NCBI RefSeq assembly: GCF_002968015.1
Contig: NZ_PUIP01000005.1
Coordinates: 124,001-188,000, forward strand
Direction: 5' to 3'
From: Massilia phosphatilytica
GTDB lineage: Bacteria; Pseudomonadota; Gammaproteobacteria; Burkholderiales; Burkholderiaceae_D
Length of the DNA stretch: 64,000 nucleotides
Shown here piece after piece: positions 32,862 to 41,581 of this stretch (position 1 is its first letter; each line of letters starts with the position of its first letter). The position numbers and the translations under genes are program-made. The notes beneath the pieces were generated by a model. That model saw only the letters and a program-made list of their open reading frames with translations, was not told the DNA's origin and searched no databases.

Positions 32862-35242
32862 CCGTAAGGCGAGCCCACGACCGCGCCGAGCGTGCCGACC
32901 GTGACGTATTGCTTGTTGGTGAGGTTCGTCACGACGACGCCCAAGCCCCAGTTGCCGGACGGCGCAGTCCAACCAAGGCGCGTATCGACCCTCTCGCGCG
33001 CCGCCCCCGCGTTGACGCTGCCGTCGGGGTTGCACGTCCCCTGCGCCGCCGTGTCGGCATTGCAGCGCTGCGCCCCGACATAGCCGAGCATCACGTTGAA
33101 GTCCGCCGTTCCGTCCCACAGCGGCCAGCGCGCGGTGGCGCCGGCACTGGCACTCAGGCGCGGCGCACCGGCCGGCTGGCCGTCCAGCCTGACCCCGGTC
33201 GGCGACACGTAGTGCGAATAGGTCTGGTCGATGTAGGCCAGCGCGCCGCTCAGGCGCCAGATCCGGTTGAGCATCCACTGCGCGCTCAGCTCGGCGCCCG
33301 TCGCGCGCTGGTCGCTGTTGACCACCTGGTAGCTGGGCACGCCGGCGGCGGCATTGGACGGCACCAGGATCAGGTTTTGCAGGTTGGTGTAGGCGTAATG
33401 GAAGATCGACGCGTCGTAGAACAGGCCCAGCGATCGCACCCGCCCCTTGATGCCGATCTCCGTATTCGTCACCAATTCCTCGTCGTAATAGCCGTTCACG
33501 CCGACGGCATCGAAACCGCCGGCCAGATAGCCCTTGCTCCAGGAGCCGTACACCATGTGGTCGTTCGCCAGGCGGCGGTCCAGGACGATGCGCGGGCTGA
33601 AGTTGTTCCAGCTCCTGGAGGCCGGGAACGGCGCGGCGCTCGATACGGCGTTATTGAACTCGACATTGCGTGCCACGACAGCCTGCAAGGATGCTGCCTG
33701 TTGCGGCGTCAGGAGTTTCAGGGCGACAGCGGCCGGAAGCACCCCTGCCTGCCGAATGACGGCGAGGCGAGCGTCCAGCTCGCTGGCGGTACGCGGCGGG
33801 CTGTACCAGCTGAAGCGCTTGTCGTCGTGCGTGAGGCGGCCGCCGAAGGTCAGGTTGGTGACCGGATCCAGATGCCAGATCGTGTCGCCATACACGGCAT
33901 AAGCGCGGTATTCGCCCACGTCATGGATGCTCTCGCGCCACGGCAGCCCGCCGAGGCGCAGCTCTTGCAGCGCCGCGTTGCCGGTGGTACGGCCGATGGC
34001 CTGCGCCAGCCTGGTCAGGGTCGCATAGGGCGCGATGCCGGCGGCATGTCCGATCAGCGTGTCCAGCGAACGGGTCGTCACGTCCACGTGTTGCGTCTGG
34101 GTGGCACGCTCGCGATAGGCACTGGCGCCGGCCACCCAGTCGAGCGCGCCGGCTTGCCCGCTCAACTTGAACTCCTGCTGCCAGGTCGAGTTCGCTTCGA
34201 CATTGCCGATGCCGACATACGCGGCCGGATTCACCGAGCCGTCGTTGTCCTGCCAGTTCTGCGTGTTGAAGTGGCGGTAGGCGGTGGTGCTGCTCAGTGT
34301 CGCGTGCCGCAGCGGCGTCGTCACACGCAGGGTCAGCCCGTCGAACGTGCGCGACTGCGCATTGGGCACGGCGTCGTTGGCCAAAGTCTGCTTCAGCGGA
34401 TCGATCCAGGCCGTGGGTCCAGTGAAGTCGACCTTCCCTCCCGTGAGGGAAAACACGGGTGGGCCGGCCGTGCGCATCACCTCGTGTTCCCAGCCGATCA
34501 AGGCCTCGGTATCGGCGCGCCGCCAGCGCAGGGTGGCACGCAGGCCGCGGCTGCCGTCGTCGCCCATGCGCTGGCCGTTGAAGGTGTTGCGGACCCAGCC
34601 GTTGTCGTGCTGGTCGATCGCCGAGATACGCAGCGCCAGTCCCTCGGCCAGCGGGGTGTTGTAGAGCAGCTCGGTGTGGACCGCACCGCGGGTTCCGACC
34701 CGGACGAGTCCGCTGGCTTCGAGCCGTTCGACCGGATCGTTGGTGACGATGGAAATGACGCCGGCTGCCGCATTGCGTCCGAACAGCGTGCCCTGCGGGC
34801 CTTTCAGCACCTCGATGCGCTTGACGTCATTGAAGTTCAGCAGCGATCCGCCGGTCTTGCCGACGTACACCCCGTCGGTATAGATGCCCACCGGCGAATC
34901 GGTGCCAATGCCGTAGTCCTGGGTACCGACGCCGCGCAGGAAGATCAACGGACGGGTGGACTGCAACGGATCGACCGACAAGCCAGGGACAAACGCGGCC
35001 ATGCCGGCGAGATTGACCACGCCCACATCCTTGAGCGCGTCACCGGACAGCGTCTGCACCGCGATCGGCACGTTCTGGATTTCCTGTCTGCGGCTCTGGG
35101 CCGTGACCGTCACCACCGCCATGTCATCCTGGGCGCGACAAACGTCCGGCACGCCCATTGCCGCAACCGTCGTAGCCAGTGCAAGACTGGCGCCATGGAC
35201 ATTCATACGCACATTCAAATTCCGCTGGTTAGACTTCATCAT
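32810..35242 (-). CDS. TonB-dependent outer-membrane receptor
   Basis: The 810-residue protein has a signal region (MNVHGASLALATTVAAMG), a TonB-box-like segment (MAVVTVTAQSR) and a plug domain (about 50-165) with the GPQGTLFGRNAAAGVISI motif. A 22-strand barrel follows to the C-terminus, which ends LELRGEL rather than in Phe. The sequence belongs to the large FyuA-like/oligomer receptor group of Oxalobacteraceae and sphingomonads. The ligand (siderophore, carbohydrate or other) cannot be told. The first of two adjacent ATG codons (35242) overlaps the end of the GGDEF gene by 14 bases, suggesting co-translation with a cyclic-di-GMP enzyme. Confidence 0.92.
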   Translation of the reverse strand: MMKSNQRNLNVRMNVHGASLALATTVAAMGVPDVCRAQDDMAVVTVTAQSRRQEIQNVPIAVQTLSGDALKDVGVVNLAGMAAFVPGLSVDPLQSTRPLIFLRGVGTQDYGIGTDSPVGIYTDGVYVGKTGGSLLNFNDVKRIEVLKGPQGTLFGRNAAAGVISIVTNDPVERLEASGLVRVGTRGAVHTELLYNTPLAEGLALRISAIDQHDNGWVRNTFNGQRMGDDGSRGLRATLRWRRADTEALIGWEHEVMRTAGPPVFSLTGGKVDFTGPTAWIDPLKQTLANDAVPNAQSRTFDGLTLRVTTPLRHATLSSTTAYRHFNTQNWQDNDGSVNPAAYVGIGNVEANSTWQQEFKLSGQAGALDWVAGASAYRERATQTQHVDVTTRSLDTLIGHAAGIAPYATLTRLAQAIGRTTGNAALQELRLGGLPWRESIHDVGEYRAYAVYGDTIWHLDPVTNLTFGGRLTHDDKRFSWYSPPRTASELDARLAVIRQAGVLPAAVALKLLTPQQAASLQAVVARNVEFNNAVSSAAPFPASRSWNNFSPRIVLDRRLANDHMVYGSWSKGYLAGGFDAVGVNGYYDEELVTNTEIGIKGRVRSLGLFYDASIFHYAYTNLQNLILVPSNAAAGVPSYQVVNSDQRATGAELSAQWMLNRIWRLSGALAYIDQTYSHYVSPTGVRLDGQPAGAPRLSASAGATARWPLWDGTADFNVMLGYVGAQRCNADTAAQGTCNPDGSVNAGAARERVDTRLGWTAPSGNWGLGVVVTNLTNKQYVTVGTLGAVVGSPYGYVTKPRTIALELRGEL

Positions 35243-37187
35243 GGGGTCCGCGCTCCTGCATGGTTTTATCAGGTAGAACCCGCCCGCGCCCGGCCTTCTT
35301 CGCCTCGTACATCCAATAGTCGGCTTCCTTGACGAGATCCGCCGCCGACACGCTGCTGTCGGGCGTGAAGATGGCGATACCGATACTGGCACCGACGGTG
35401 GCACCCTGCCCGCACAGATCGACAGGGAGAGAGAGCTGCTCGATGATCTTCGTCGCCACCGCATGCGCGTCCGGATAGGTGTCCGTCATGTCTTCCAGGA
35501 CGACGGTGAATTCGTCGCCGGCCAGGCGGAATACGCTGTCGGTCCTGCGTACCGTACCCTGCAGGCGCCTGGCAATCTCGCAAAGCAGCCTGTCGCCCGC
35601 TTCATGACCATGATTGTCGTTGACAGCCTTGAATCCGTCCAGATCAATGAACAGCACGCCCAGCATCTTGCCGGTGCGTCTCGAGCGCGCCTGCGCGACG
35701 GGAAGGCTTTCGGTGAGCGCGCGCCGGTTCAGGAGCCCGGTCAGCGCATCGTGCCGCGCGTCGTATTCCCGCTGGGCCTCGAGCGTCTTGCGTTCCGTGA
35801 TGTCGTGCAAGAAGGCGCTGAAGATCGTCGTGCCGTTCACTTCCAGCGCCGTGAACCGCACTTCCACCGTGAGTCCGGAACCATCCTTTCGAACAGCCGG
35901 GAGTTCGAGCCGCTTGCCCAGGACGGTTGCCGTGCCGGTGGCCAGGTAACGCGCCATCCCCCGACGATGCCTCTCTCTCATCCCGGCCGGAATGATCAAA
36001 GCGTCCAGCGGCCGTCCGATCGCTTCGCCGGCGCTCCACCCGAAGGTCGTCTCGGCCTGCCGGTTCCACTCCCGCACGACGCCGTCCCGGTCCAGGCCGA
36101 TATACGCATCGTTTGCGTTCTCGATCACGCTGCGCAGCTCAGCCTCCCGGTCCTTCACCAATCGTTCGGCCTGCTCCTGGCGGGTCATGGCACTCTGCAG
36201 CATTGCGACCGCGTCGTTCAATTCCCTGGTACGGGTCGCGACACGCGTTTCCAGATCGGCATGCAGCGCCCGCAGGTTCGCTTCGGCCTCCTTCTGCGCC
36301 TGAATCTCCTTGATGGCCGCGATGTAGTACAGCACTTCGCCATCCGGTCCGGTCTTTTTCGTGACGTTCAGGTTGATCCACACGAGGCGGCCATCCTTCC
36401 TGACGTACCGCTTTTCCAACTGGTACTGGTCGACCGTACCGGCTTCCAGTTGCCGCAGCAAGGCGAGGTCCGTGTCCAGGTCAGGTGCATGGGTAATGTC
36501 GCGGAACGTCGTCCGGTACAGTTCCTCGCGCGGGTAGCCGACGATCCGGCACAATGCCTCGTTCACGCTCAGCCAGCCCCCATCCGGCGCTACCATCGCC
36601 ATGCCGATGCTGGCAAGGTCGAACACCGACCGGAACCGCGCTTCGCTGTGCGCGATCACATCGCCGGACCGCTCGATGCTGTCACGCGCGACCGCCAGCG
36701 CCTCGCGGTACTGGATCTCTTTCGTGACCATGTCCGCAAGGTCCCGCAACGTCTCCAGGTCGGCGGCGGACAACTGGCGCGGCCTGGAATCGATGGCGCA
36801 CAATGTCCCTAGGGCGTGACCGGCGGCGCTGCGAATCGGCACACCGGCATAAAACCTGATATTGGGGTCGCCGGTGACGAGGGCGTTGTCCTCGAACCGC
36901 GGATCGGCGGCCGCATCGGGGACGACCAACGGCGCGCTTTGCAGGATGGCATGTGCGCAGAAAGCGGCCTCGCGAGAGGTGTGCTGCACGTCCAGTCCGA
37001 TGCGGGACTTGAACCATTGCCGGTCCTTGTCGACCAGCGAAAACACGGCAATGGGTACGTCCAGCAGACGCGCTGTCAGGCGTGTAATCCGGTCGAAGAC
37101 CGGTTCCGGAGCGGTATCAAGAATGTCGAGTGACTCGAGCAGTTCCTGGCGCGCCGGTTCGTCTGGAGGAAGAGAGGCTGCTGGCAT
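35229..37187 (-). CDS. GAF-PAS-PAS-GGDEF diguanylate cyclase
   Basis: The 652-residue soluble protein reads, in order: a GAF domain (about 20-160, with FSLVDKDRQWFKSRIGLD and CAHAIL), PAS 1 (about 180-300, FDLASIGMAMVAPDGGWLS), a coiled coil, PAS 2 (about 350-470, IENANDAYIGLDRDG) and a GGDEF domain (about 480-645). The cyclase motif is AGDEF, a variant found in active enzymes, and an RRTD inhibitory site lies five residues before it. It has no membrane helix, so it senses a cytoplasmic signal. Its 3' end overlaps the TonB receptor gene by 14 bases. No EAL domain is present. Confidence 0.93.
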   Translation of the reverse strand: MPAASLPPDEPARQELLESLDILDTAPEPVFDRITRLTARLLDVPIAVFSLVDKDRQWFKSRIGLDVQHTSREAAFCAHAILQSAPLVVPDAAADPRFEDNALVTGDPNIRFYAGVPIRSAAGHALGTLCAIDSRPRQLSAADLETLRDLADMVTKEIQYREALAVARDSIERSGDVIAHSEARFRSVFDLASIGMAMVAPDGGWLSVNEALCRIVGYPREELYRTTFRDITHAPDLDTDLALLRQLEAGTVDQYQLEKRYVRKDGRLVWINLNVTKKTGPDGEVLYYIAAIKEIQAQKEAEANLRALHADLETRVATRTRELNDAVAMLQSAMTRQEQAERLVKDREAELRSVIENANDAYIGLDRDGVVREWNRQAETTFGWSAGEAIGRPLDALIIPAGMRERHRRGMARYLATGTATVLGKRLELPAVRKDGSGLTVEVRFTALEVNGTTIFSAFLHDITERKTLEAQREYDARHDALTGLLNRRALTESLPVAQARSRRTGKMLGVLFIDLDGFKAVNDNHGHEAGDRLLCEIARRLQGTVRRTDSVFRLAGDEFTVVLEDMTDTYPDAHAVATKIIEQLSLPVDLCGQGATVGASIGIAIFTPDSSVSAADLVKEADYWMYEAKKAGRGRVLPDKTMQERGPHDEV

Positions 37188-37388
37188 ACGGTAGCTCGCT
37201 ATAAAACGTCGAGGCGCGAATGGCTTGTGCCCGGCACTTTACCAGACAAAACACATTGGAGCTCCAGAACATTCCACAGGCCAGCGCCCTGAACCACAAG
37301 CCGGCATCCTGACGCGCTGCCGATTCCATGCGCCCGGAATGAAGAAAAATCGCGCTGGTTGGGGACCGTGCTGGACAGCATCAGCCAA

Positions 37389-37423
37389 CAAAAAACCCGC
37401 TGTCTCCATGAGAACAGCGGGTT
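37389..37423 (-). terminator. Rho-independent terminator of the acyltransferase gene
   Basis: AACCCGCTGT and ACAGCGGGTT form a perfect 10-bp stem with a 10-base loop. On the minus strand it is followed by TTTTTTG. It lies about 40 bases past the stop of the gene ending at 37465. Confidence 0.85.
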
Positions 37424-37464
37424 GAATGCCGGCGTGCCGGCGTCTGCGGCGGCGTAGGAGCGGC

Positions 37465-38673
37465 TCAGAAGTATCGGACCCACGCCTGCTTCGAGGTTCG
37501 CTTGTAGCGCGCGAAGGCACGGCACGGGAAATACAGCAACGGCATCAGCGCCAGCGCCACGAACCAGACCGACCACACGTGGTCGACACCATAGCGCGCG
37601 CCGTGGTTGGCGCCGAGCGTCGCCACCAGCAGGCGCTGCAGCCCCAGCAGCACGTACAGGTGCAGCAGGTAGTAGAACATCGGGGCGCCGCCGAAGGTGG
37701 CGCAGGCGCGCGTGAACCAGTTGTCGCGCGGTTCCAGCGCTGCCAGCGCCAGCGCGCCTATGCCCAGCGTCAGCAGCAGGTAGTCGAGCGAAGGGGGATA
37801 TTTTGTGAGGGCCAGGAACGACATCACGGTGCGGATGGCGCTGTCCTGTACCGTCCACGGCAATTCTTCGCCGTAGATGTTAAAGCCGCGCAGCAGCATC
37901 AGCAGCAGCAAGGCGCAGACACCCGTGGCGACCAGGATGCGGCGACGGCGTTCCGGGGCCATCGTAGCGGCGTACACGGGTCCCGCTGCGTAACCGGCAA
38001 GGATCACGCCGATCCAGGGCAGCAGCGGATACGCGACCTTCACCTTGATCGCGCCATCGGCGACGAGGTAGCCGCGGTGCAGCAGGAGCGTCCATACGTC
38101 GTAGGCCACGGTGCCTGGCGCGAACGACATCCAGGTGAGCGCGTTGTGGCCGAAGATGATGGCAAGGCCGACCGCGCCCAGCAGAGCGGTCGGCAGCTTG
38201 TGCACCAAACCCAGGAAGACCATGGCCAGGCCGATCACCCAGATCACCTGCAGGAAAATGGTCTGGGGCGGAAACACGCCGTACCAGGCGAAGTTGACGA
38301 CGACCAGTTCCAGGAACACCAGCAGCAGGCCGCGCTTGACCAGGAAGCCGGTCGCCGAGCGCGGGCCCGAGGCGGGATGCGCGTACAGCCAGGCGCCCAG
38401 CCCCGTGAGGAACACGAACAGCGGCGCGCAGAAATGCGTGGCGCTACGCGTGAAGAACAACGCCGGGTCGGTATGGACGGCGTCCAGCGGATCACTCAAG
38501 GGGACGTGCACATAGATCGCTTCGCGCACGTGGTCGAACAACATGATGAGCATGATGAGTCCGCGCAGGACGTCGATCACGGCTATACGCGAGCGCGCCG
38601 GCTGCACCGCGGCGGTGGCCGGCGCCTTCGCGCCGGCCCAGGCGGGGGCATTGTACAAATTAGTCTGGTCCAT
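37465..38673 (-). CDS. Membrane acyltransferase-like protein (heparan-alpha-glucosaminide N-acetyltransferase domain)
   Basis: The 402-residue protein has about ten to twelve membrane helices. It opens with the domain shared with heparan-alpha-glucosaminide N-acetyltransferase and DUF1624 proteins: RIAVIDVLRGLIMLIMLFDH, then a membrane segment with HFCAPLFVFLTGLGAWLY. Such proteins are thought to move acetyl groups across the inner membrane onto glycans, but bacterial members are hardly characterised. The start at 38673 is preferred over an upstream in-frame ATG because family similarity begins after it. It is a single gene closed by a strong terminator. Confidence 0.88.
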   Translation of the reverse strand: MDQTNLYNAPAWAGAKAPATAAVQPARSRIAVIDVLRGLIMLIMLFDHVREAIYVHVPLSDPLDAVHTDPALFFTRSATHFCAPLFVFLTGLGAWLYAHPASGPRSATGFLVKRGLLLVFLELVVVNFAWYGVFPPQTIFLQVIWVIGLAMVFLGLVHKLPTALLGAVGLAIIFGHNALTWMSFAPGTVAYDVWTLLLHRGYLVADGAIKVKVAYPLLPWIGVILAGYAAGPVYAATMAPERRRRILVATGVCALLLLMLLRGFNIYGEELPWTVQDSAIRTVMSFLALTKYPPSLDYLLLTLGIGALALAALEPRDNWFTRACATFGGAPMFYYLLHLYVLLGLQRLLVATLGANHGARYGVDHVWSVWFVALALMPLLYFPCRAFARYKRTSKQAWVRYF

Positions 38674-39040
38674 CTGTCTGCCTTCGTGTCGAGTTGATCG
38701 TGGACTGCCGCCGCACTCTGGATGGCGCGACAAATTCATTGTAAGGAGACGGGTCCGAATTTTGTGCTTAGTTCCCGCCGCACGACAGCGCGAAGCACCG
38801 AAGATGGCCGCGAGACAGCATTTCGTACGGCATCCACGCCGTCCAGGGCCGGCGGCATTCCATGTCGTGCGGGCACCCTAAAACCATCGATTCTGTTTCT
38901 GGAACGGCCTGAAACAGGCCAATTCCAACTTACGCCCATGTTGTAATGAGTCGAATGCATGGCCATGCGATCCAGCAGTCGACCACTACGTTTGGCGAAC
39001 CCGCCCGGTTCGCCGCCCGATTACCGCTACGGAGAATATC
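38674..39040. other. Divergent control region before the HupE gene
   Basis: These 367 bases hold no convincing gene. They contain a hairpin GGCCTG-AAA-CAGGCC (38906-38920), the metal-island element at 38937-38949 and a perfect palindrome GCATGGCCATGC (38957-38968), all within 135 bases of the HupE start. The promoter for the minus-strand acyltransferase gene should lie at the other end. Confidence 0.5.
38937..38949 (+). promoter_or_regulatory. Metal-island element, copy 1 (HupE operon)
   Basis: CATGTTGTAATGA lies 91 bases upstream of the HupE start codon, in the direction of that gene. It matches the elements upstream of the TonB genes at 43738 and 50208 at 11 to 12 of 13 positions. A metal-responsive operator or a promoter part are both possible. 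Confidence 0.45.
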
Positions 39041-39742
39041 TTGCCAACGACCTCACCCCCGCTTCGCATCGGCCGCCTGCTGCTGCCGCTCCTGCTCCTC
39101 CTTGCCGCCGGCGCGGCCTGCGCCCACGGCGTGGCCGAGGACGACAAGGCCTATTTCGAGCAGACCAGCGGCACCCACATCCTGCCGTTCATCTACCTGG
39201 GCGCCAAGCACATGGTCACCGGCTACGACCACCTGCTGTTCCTGTTCGGCGTGATCTTCTTCCTGTACCGCCTGAAGGACGTCGGCGCCTACGTGACCCT
39301 GTTCGCGCTCGGGCACAGCATCACCCTGCTGAGCGGGGTGCTGAGCGAAACCCGGATCAATCCCTACATCATCGACGCCATCATCGGCTTTTCGGTGGTC
39401 TACAAGGCGCTCGACAACATGGGGGCGCTGCGGCGCGTCCTCGGGTTCCAGCCCAACACCAAGGCCGCGGTGCTGGTGTTCGGCCTGTTCCACGGCTTCG
39501 GTCTCGCCACCAAGCTGCAGGAACTGGCGCTGTCGAAGGACGGGCTGGTGCCGAACATCCTGTCGTTCAACGTCGGCGTCGAGATCGGCCAGATGCTGGC
39601 GCTGTCCGCGATCCTGATCGTGATGGGCTACTGGCGCCGCAGCACCACCTTCACGCGCCAGGCTTTCAATGCGAACGTCGTGCTGATGATCGCCGGCTTC
39701 GTCCTTATGGGTTACCAACTTACCGGCTTTGCCGTTGCTTGA
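39041..39742 (+). CDS. HupE/UreJ-family membrane protein
   Basis: The 233-residue protein has a signal-like first helix ending ACAHG and about six further helices. The HupE/UreJ-2 segment is FIYLGAKHMVTGYDHLLFLF with conserved His and Asp, and there are later His residues in ALGHSITLL and GLFHGFGLA. Family members are secondary transporters of nickel, cobalt or other metals in the inner membrane. The start is a TTG at 39041 with GGAG six bases upstream; no ATG in this frame fits. It is followed after 10 bases by an anchor-protein gene and faces the TonB/DUF4198 operon. Confidence 0.9.
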   Translation: MPTTSPPLRIGRLLLPLLLLLAAGAACAHGVAEDDKAYFEQTSGTHILPFIYLGAKHMVTGYDHLLFLFGVIFFLYRLKDVGAYVTLFALGHSITLLSGVLSETRINPYIIDAIIGFSVVYKALDNMGALRRVLGFQPNTKAAVLVFGLFHGFGLATKLQELALSKDGLVPNILSFNVGVEIGQMLALSAILIVMGYWRRSTTFTRQAFNANVVLMIAGFVLMGYQLTGFAVA

Positions 39743-39752
39743 CGAGGAAAAC

Positions 39753-40337
39753 ATGACTACCTACGACACCAATCTGCTCCCCACCCTGCCCCAGCTGGGC
39801 AAAGCCACCGCGGTCGCGCTTGCGGTGGCCGGCTGCATCCTGGTCGGCGCCGTGCTGCCGGCCGAATACGGCATCGACCCGAGCGGCGTCGGCAAGGCCC
39901 TCGGGCTGACGCAACTGAGCGGCGGCGCCCGCCCGGCCGCGGAGGTGACGCCGGCAGCCAGCGCCACCGTTGCCGCGACGGTGACCAGGACCGCACACGT
40001 ATTCCGCAGCGACGAGATGAGCATCACGCTGCAGCCGGGCGAAGGCGCCGAGGTCAAGGCCGCGATTCCCAAGGGCGAGCAGTTCGTGTTCAGCTGGTCG
40101 TCGGAAGGCGGACCGGTCAAGTCGGACATGCACGGCGAACCGTTCAACGCCGGCCCGCGCGAATTCAGCACGTACTGGAAGGTGGCCCAGCAGGAATCCG
40201 GACGCGGCACCTTCACGGCGCCGTTCGACGGCATCCATGGCTGGTACTGGCGCAACAAGGGCACGGCGCCCGTGACGATCCACGTTCAGGTCAGCGGCTT
40301 TCACGACAAGCTGTTCCGCCCCGCTCCCGGCGCCTGA
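39753..40337 (+). CDS. Membrane-anchored periplasmic protein linked to HupE
   Basis: The 194-residue protein has one N-terminal membrane helix (KATAVALAVAGCILVGAVLP, about 16-35), an Ala/Thr-rich linker and a periplasmic beta domain (about 85-190). That domain contains FRSDEMSITLQPGEGAEVKA and the aromatic segment FDGIHGWYWRNKG. It is found as a partner of HupE-like genes and is annotated elsewhere only as a transmembrane anchor protein. The ribosome-binding site GAGGAAA precedes the ATG. It probably works with HupE in metal handling; no catalytic motif is seen. A bidirectional terminator follows. Confidence 0.85.
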   Translation: MTTYDTNLLPTLPQLGKATAVALAVAGCILVGAVLPAEYGIDPSGVGKALGLTQLSGGARPAAEVTPAASATVAATVTRTAHVFRSDEMSITLQPGEGAEVKAAIPKGEQFVFSWSSEGGPVKSDMHGEPFNAGPREFSTYWKVAQQESGRGTFTAPFDGIHGWYWRNKGTAPVTIHVQVSGFHDKLFRPAPGA

Positions 40338-40353
40338 GGCGCATGCGCTGCAT

Positions 40354-40387
40354 GTAAAAAAGGAAGGCCGCGGCCTTCCTTTTTTAC
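40354..40387. terminator. Bidirectional terminator, 34-bp perfect palindrome
   Basis: GTAAAAAAGGAAGGCCG is followed directly by its exact reverse complement, giving a 17-bp stem ending in an A-tract on one side and a T-tract on the other. It ends both the HupE unit and the convergent TonB/DUF4198 unit. Confidence 0.9.
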
Positions 40388-40404
40388 GTTCCGTGAACTG
40401 CCGC

Positions 40405-40779
40405 TTATTTGACGACGAAGGTCGCCGGCACCTTGGTCTTGTCGGCCAGGACCACCACCGCGAGCACCTTGACACCCTTGGGCGCGCGTGCGCCGACGGC
40501 TTCGAGCTTGTTGCTGCCGGCCGGCTTGAGGACATAGTCCGTTTTGGTGCCGCCGCTCTCGACGCTCACATGGCCGCTCAGGCCCGCGCTCGGCATCGGG
40601 TCGCCGTCGTCCTCGACGTACAGTTCGATCCTGTCGGCGGCCGGCACCAGCTCGAGCCAGGTCTCGCCGACCGCCTGGACGATGCCGCCGTGGTTCGGCG
40701 TCGGGGTGCCGTGGCCGTGGGCGGTGGACAACGCCAGCGCGGCGGACAGCGCCAGCATCAGGGATAAGGATTGTTTCAT
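40405..40779 (-). CDS. Small periplasmic protein of the metal island
   Basis: The 124-residue product has a Sec signal (MKQSLSLMLALSAALALSTA) and a His-containing start to the mature part (HGHGTPTPNHGGIVQ). A single beta-sandwich-like domain follows (WLELVPAADRIELYVEDDGD). I do not recognise a characterised family. It is the last gene of the TonB-DUF4198 unit, 27 bases after the DUF4198 gene, and the His-rich N-terminus suggests metal binding in the periplasm. It is convergent with the HupE unit. Confidence 0.82.
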   Translation of the reverse strand: MKQSLSLMLALSAALALSTAHGHGTPTPNHGGIVQAVGETWLELVPAADRIELYVEDDGDPMPSAGLSGHVSVESGGTKTDYVLKPAGSNKLEAVGARAPKGVKVLAVVVLADKTKVPATFVVK

Positions 40780-40806
40780 GGTCGGTCTCCAGAAGGGGTA
40801 CGGCGT

Positions 40807-41550
40807 TTATTCCGGTGCGTGCGGCAGCACGAAGGACAGGGAAGCCAGGTGTTCCGAGTGATCGTATTTCTTCGGATCGTCGGAGGGCGAATTGAAGACC
40901 GCCACGATCACGTTCAGTCCCTGGTTGCGCACCGGGATCGTGACCGTGCCGTCGGCGCCGGTCAGCACCGGCTTGCCGTCCGGGTCATTGAGCCAGTCGT
41001 GCATGACCTTGGCGCCGGCGATCGGCTTGCCCTTGTAGTACACGCGCAGCTTGATCGGCTGGCCCAGCAGCGCCGGCAGCTTCGCGTCCACCGGGACGAT
41101 CTGCAACGTCTGTTCCGGCAGCAGCGGCAGCGGCTTGGCGAGCTGGCCGATGATGTGCACGGCGTACTTGGTGTTCTTTTCGCTGACGGTGGCGGTGGGC
41201 TGCTCGTCGCGGCCCTGCTTGTGCCACTTGCCGTCCGGCGTGCGGCTCCAGGTGCCGTTGTCGAGGATCGCGGACACGATCGCCGGCTGGTTTTCCATGT
41301 CGACGAGCACCAGGCGGCCGTCGACGTGCAGCGAGGTCGGCACCGGCTTGCCGTCGGCATCGTAGCCCTTCATGCTGGTCACCTGGGGAAAGCGCTTCAC
41401 CGCATCGAGGTCGTCGGCGCCGACACCGTACAGCAACGCCAGCTGGGTGGCGCGCTGGGCGAACCAGATGCCGTGCGACTGGGCCACGCCGCTGGCGGCC
41501 AGGCTGGCGACCAGCGCGGCCGCCGTGAGTGCTTTGTTCAGACGTTTCAT
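40807..41550 (-). CDS. DUF4198 periplasmic protein (NikM/CbiK-like)
   Basis: The 247-residue protein has a Sec signal ending VAQSHG, so the mature N-terminus would begin at or near His (HGIWFAQR). Such an amino-terminal His is a metal-binding arrangement in related proteins. The C-terminal Ig-like fold contains KLRVYYKGKPIAGAKV and GTVTIPVRNQGLNVIVAVF. DUF4198 proteins accompany nickel or cobalt uptake and TonB receptors. It lies 31 bases after the TonB gene and 27 before the small periplasmic protein gene. Periplasmic delivery of a transition metal is the likely role. Confidence 0.88.
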   Translation of the reverse strand: MKRLNKALTAAALVASLAASGVAQSHGIWFAQRATQLALLYGVGADDLDAVKRFPQVTSMKGYDADGKPVPTSLHVDGRLVLVDMENQPAIVSAILDNGTWSRTPDGKWHKQGRDEQPTATVSEKNTKYAVHIIGQLAKPLPLLPEQTLQIVPVDAKLPALLGQPIKLRVYYKGKPIAGAKVMHDWLNDPDGKPVLTGADGTVTIPVRNQGLNVIVAVFNSPSDDPKKYDHSEHLASLSFVLPHAPE

Positions 41551-41581
41551 GATCTTGCCTCTCTTTGACGTGAAAAAGGAT

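Noticed and set aside
32642..35332. An 896-codon plus-strand frame across the TonB receptor gene
   Set aside because: Antisense shadow of a receptor with full plug and barrel signatures. Only the short oxidoreductase start at 32742, in another frame, looks real.
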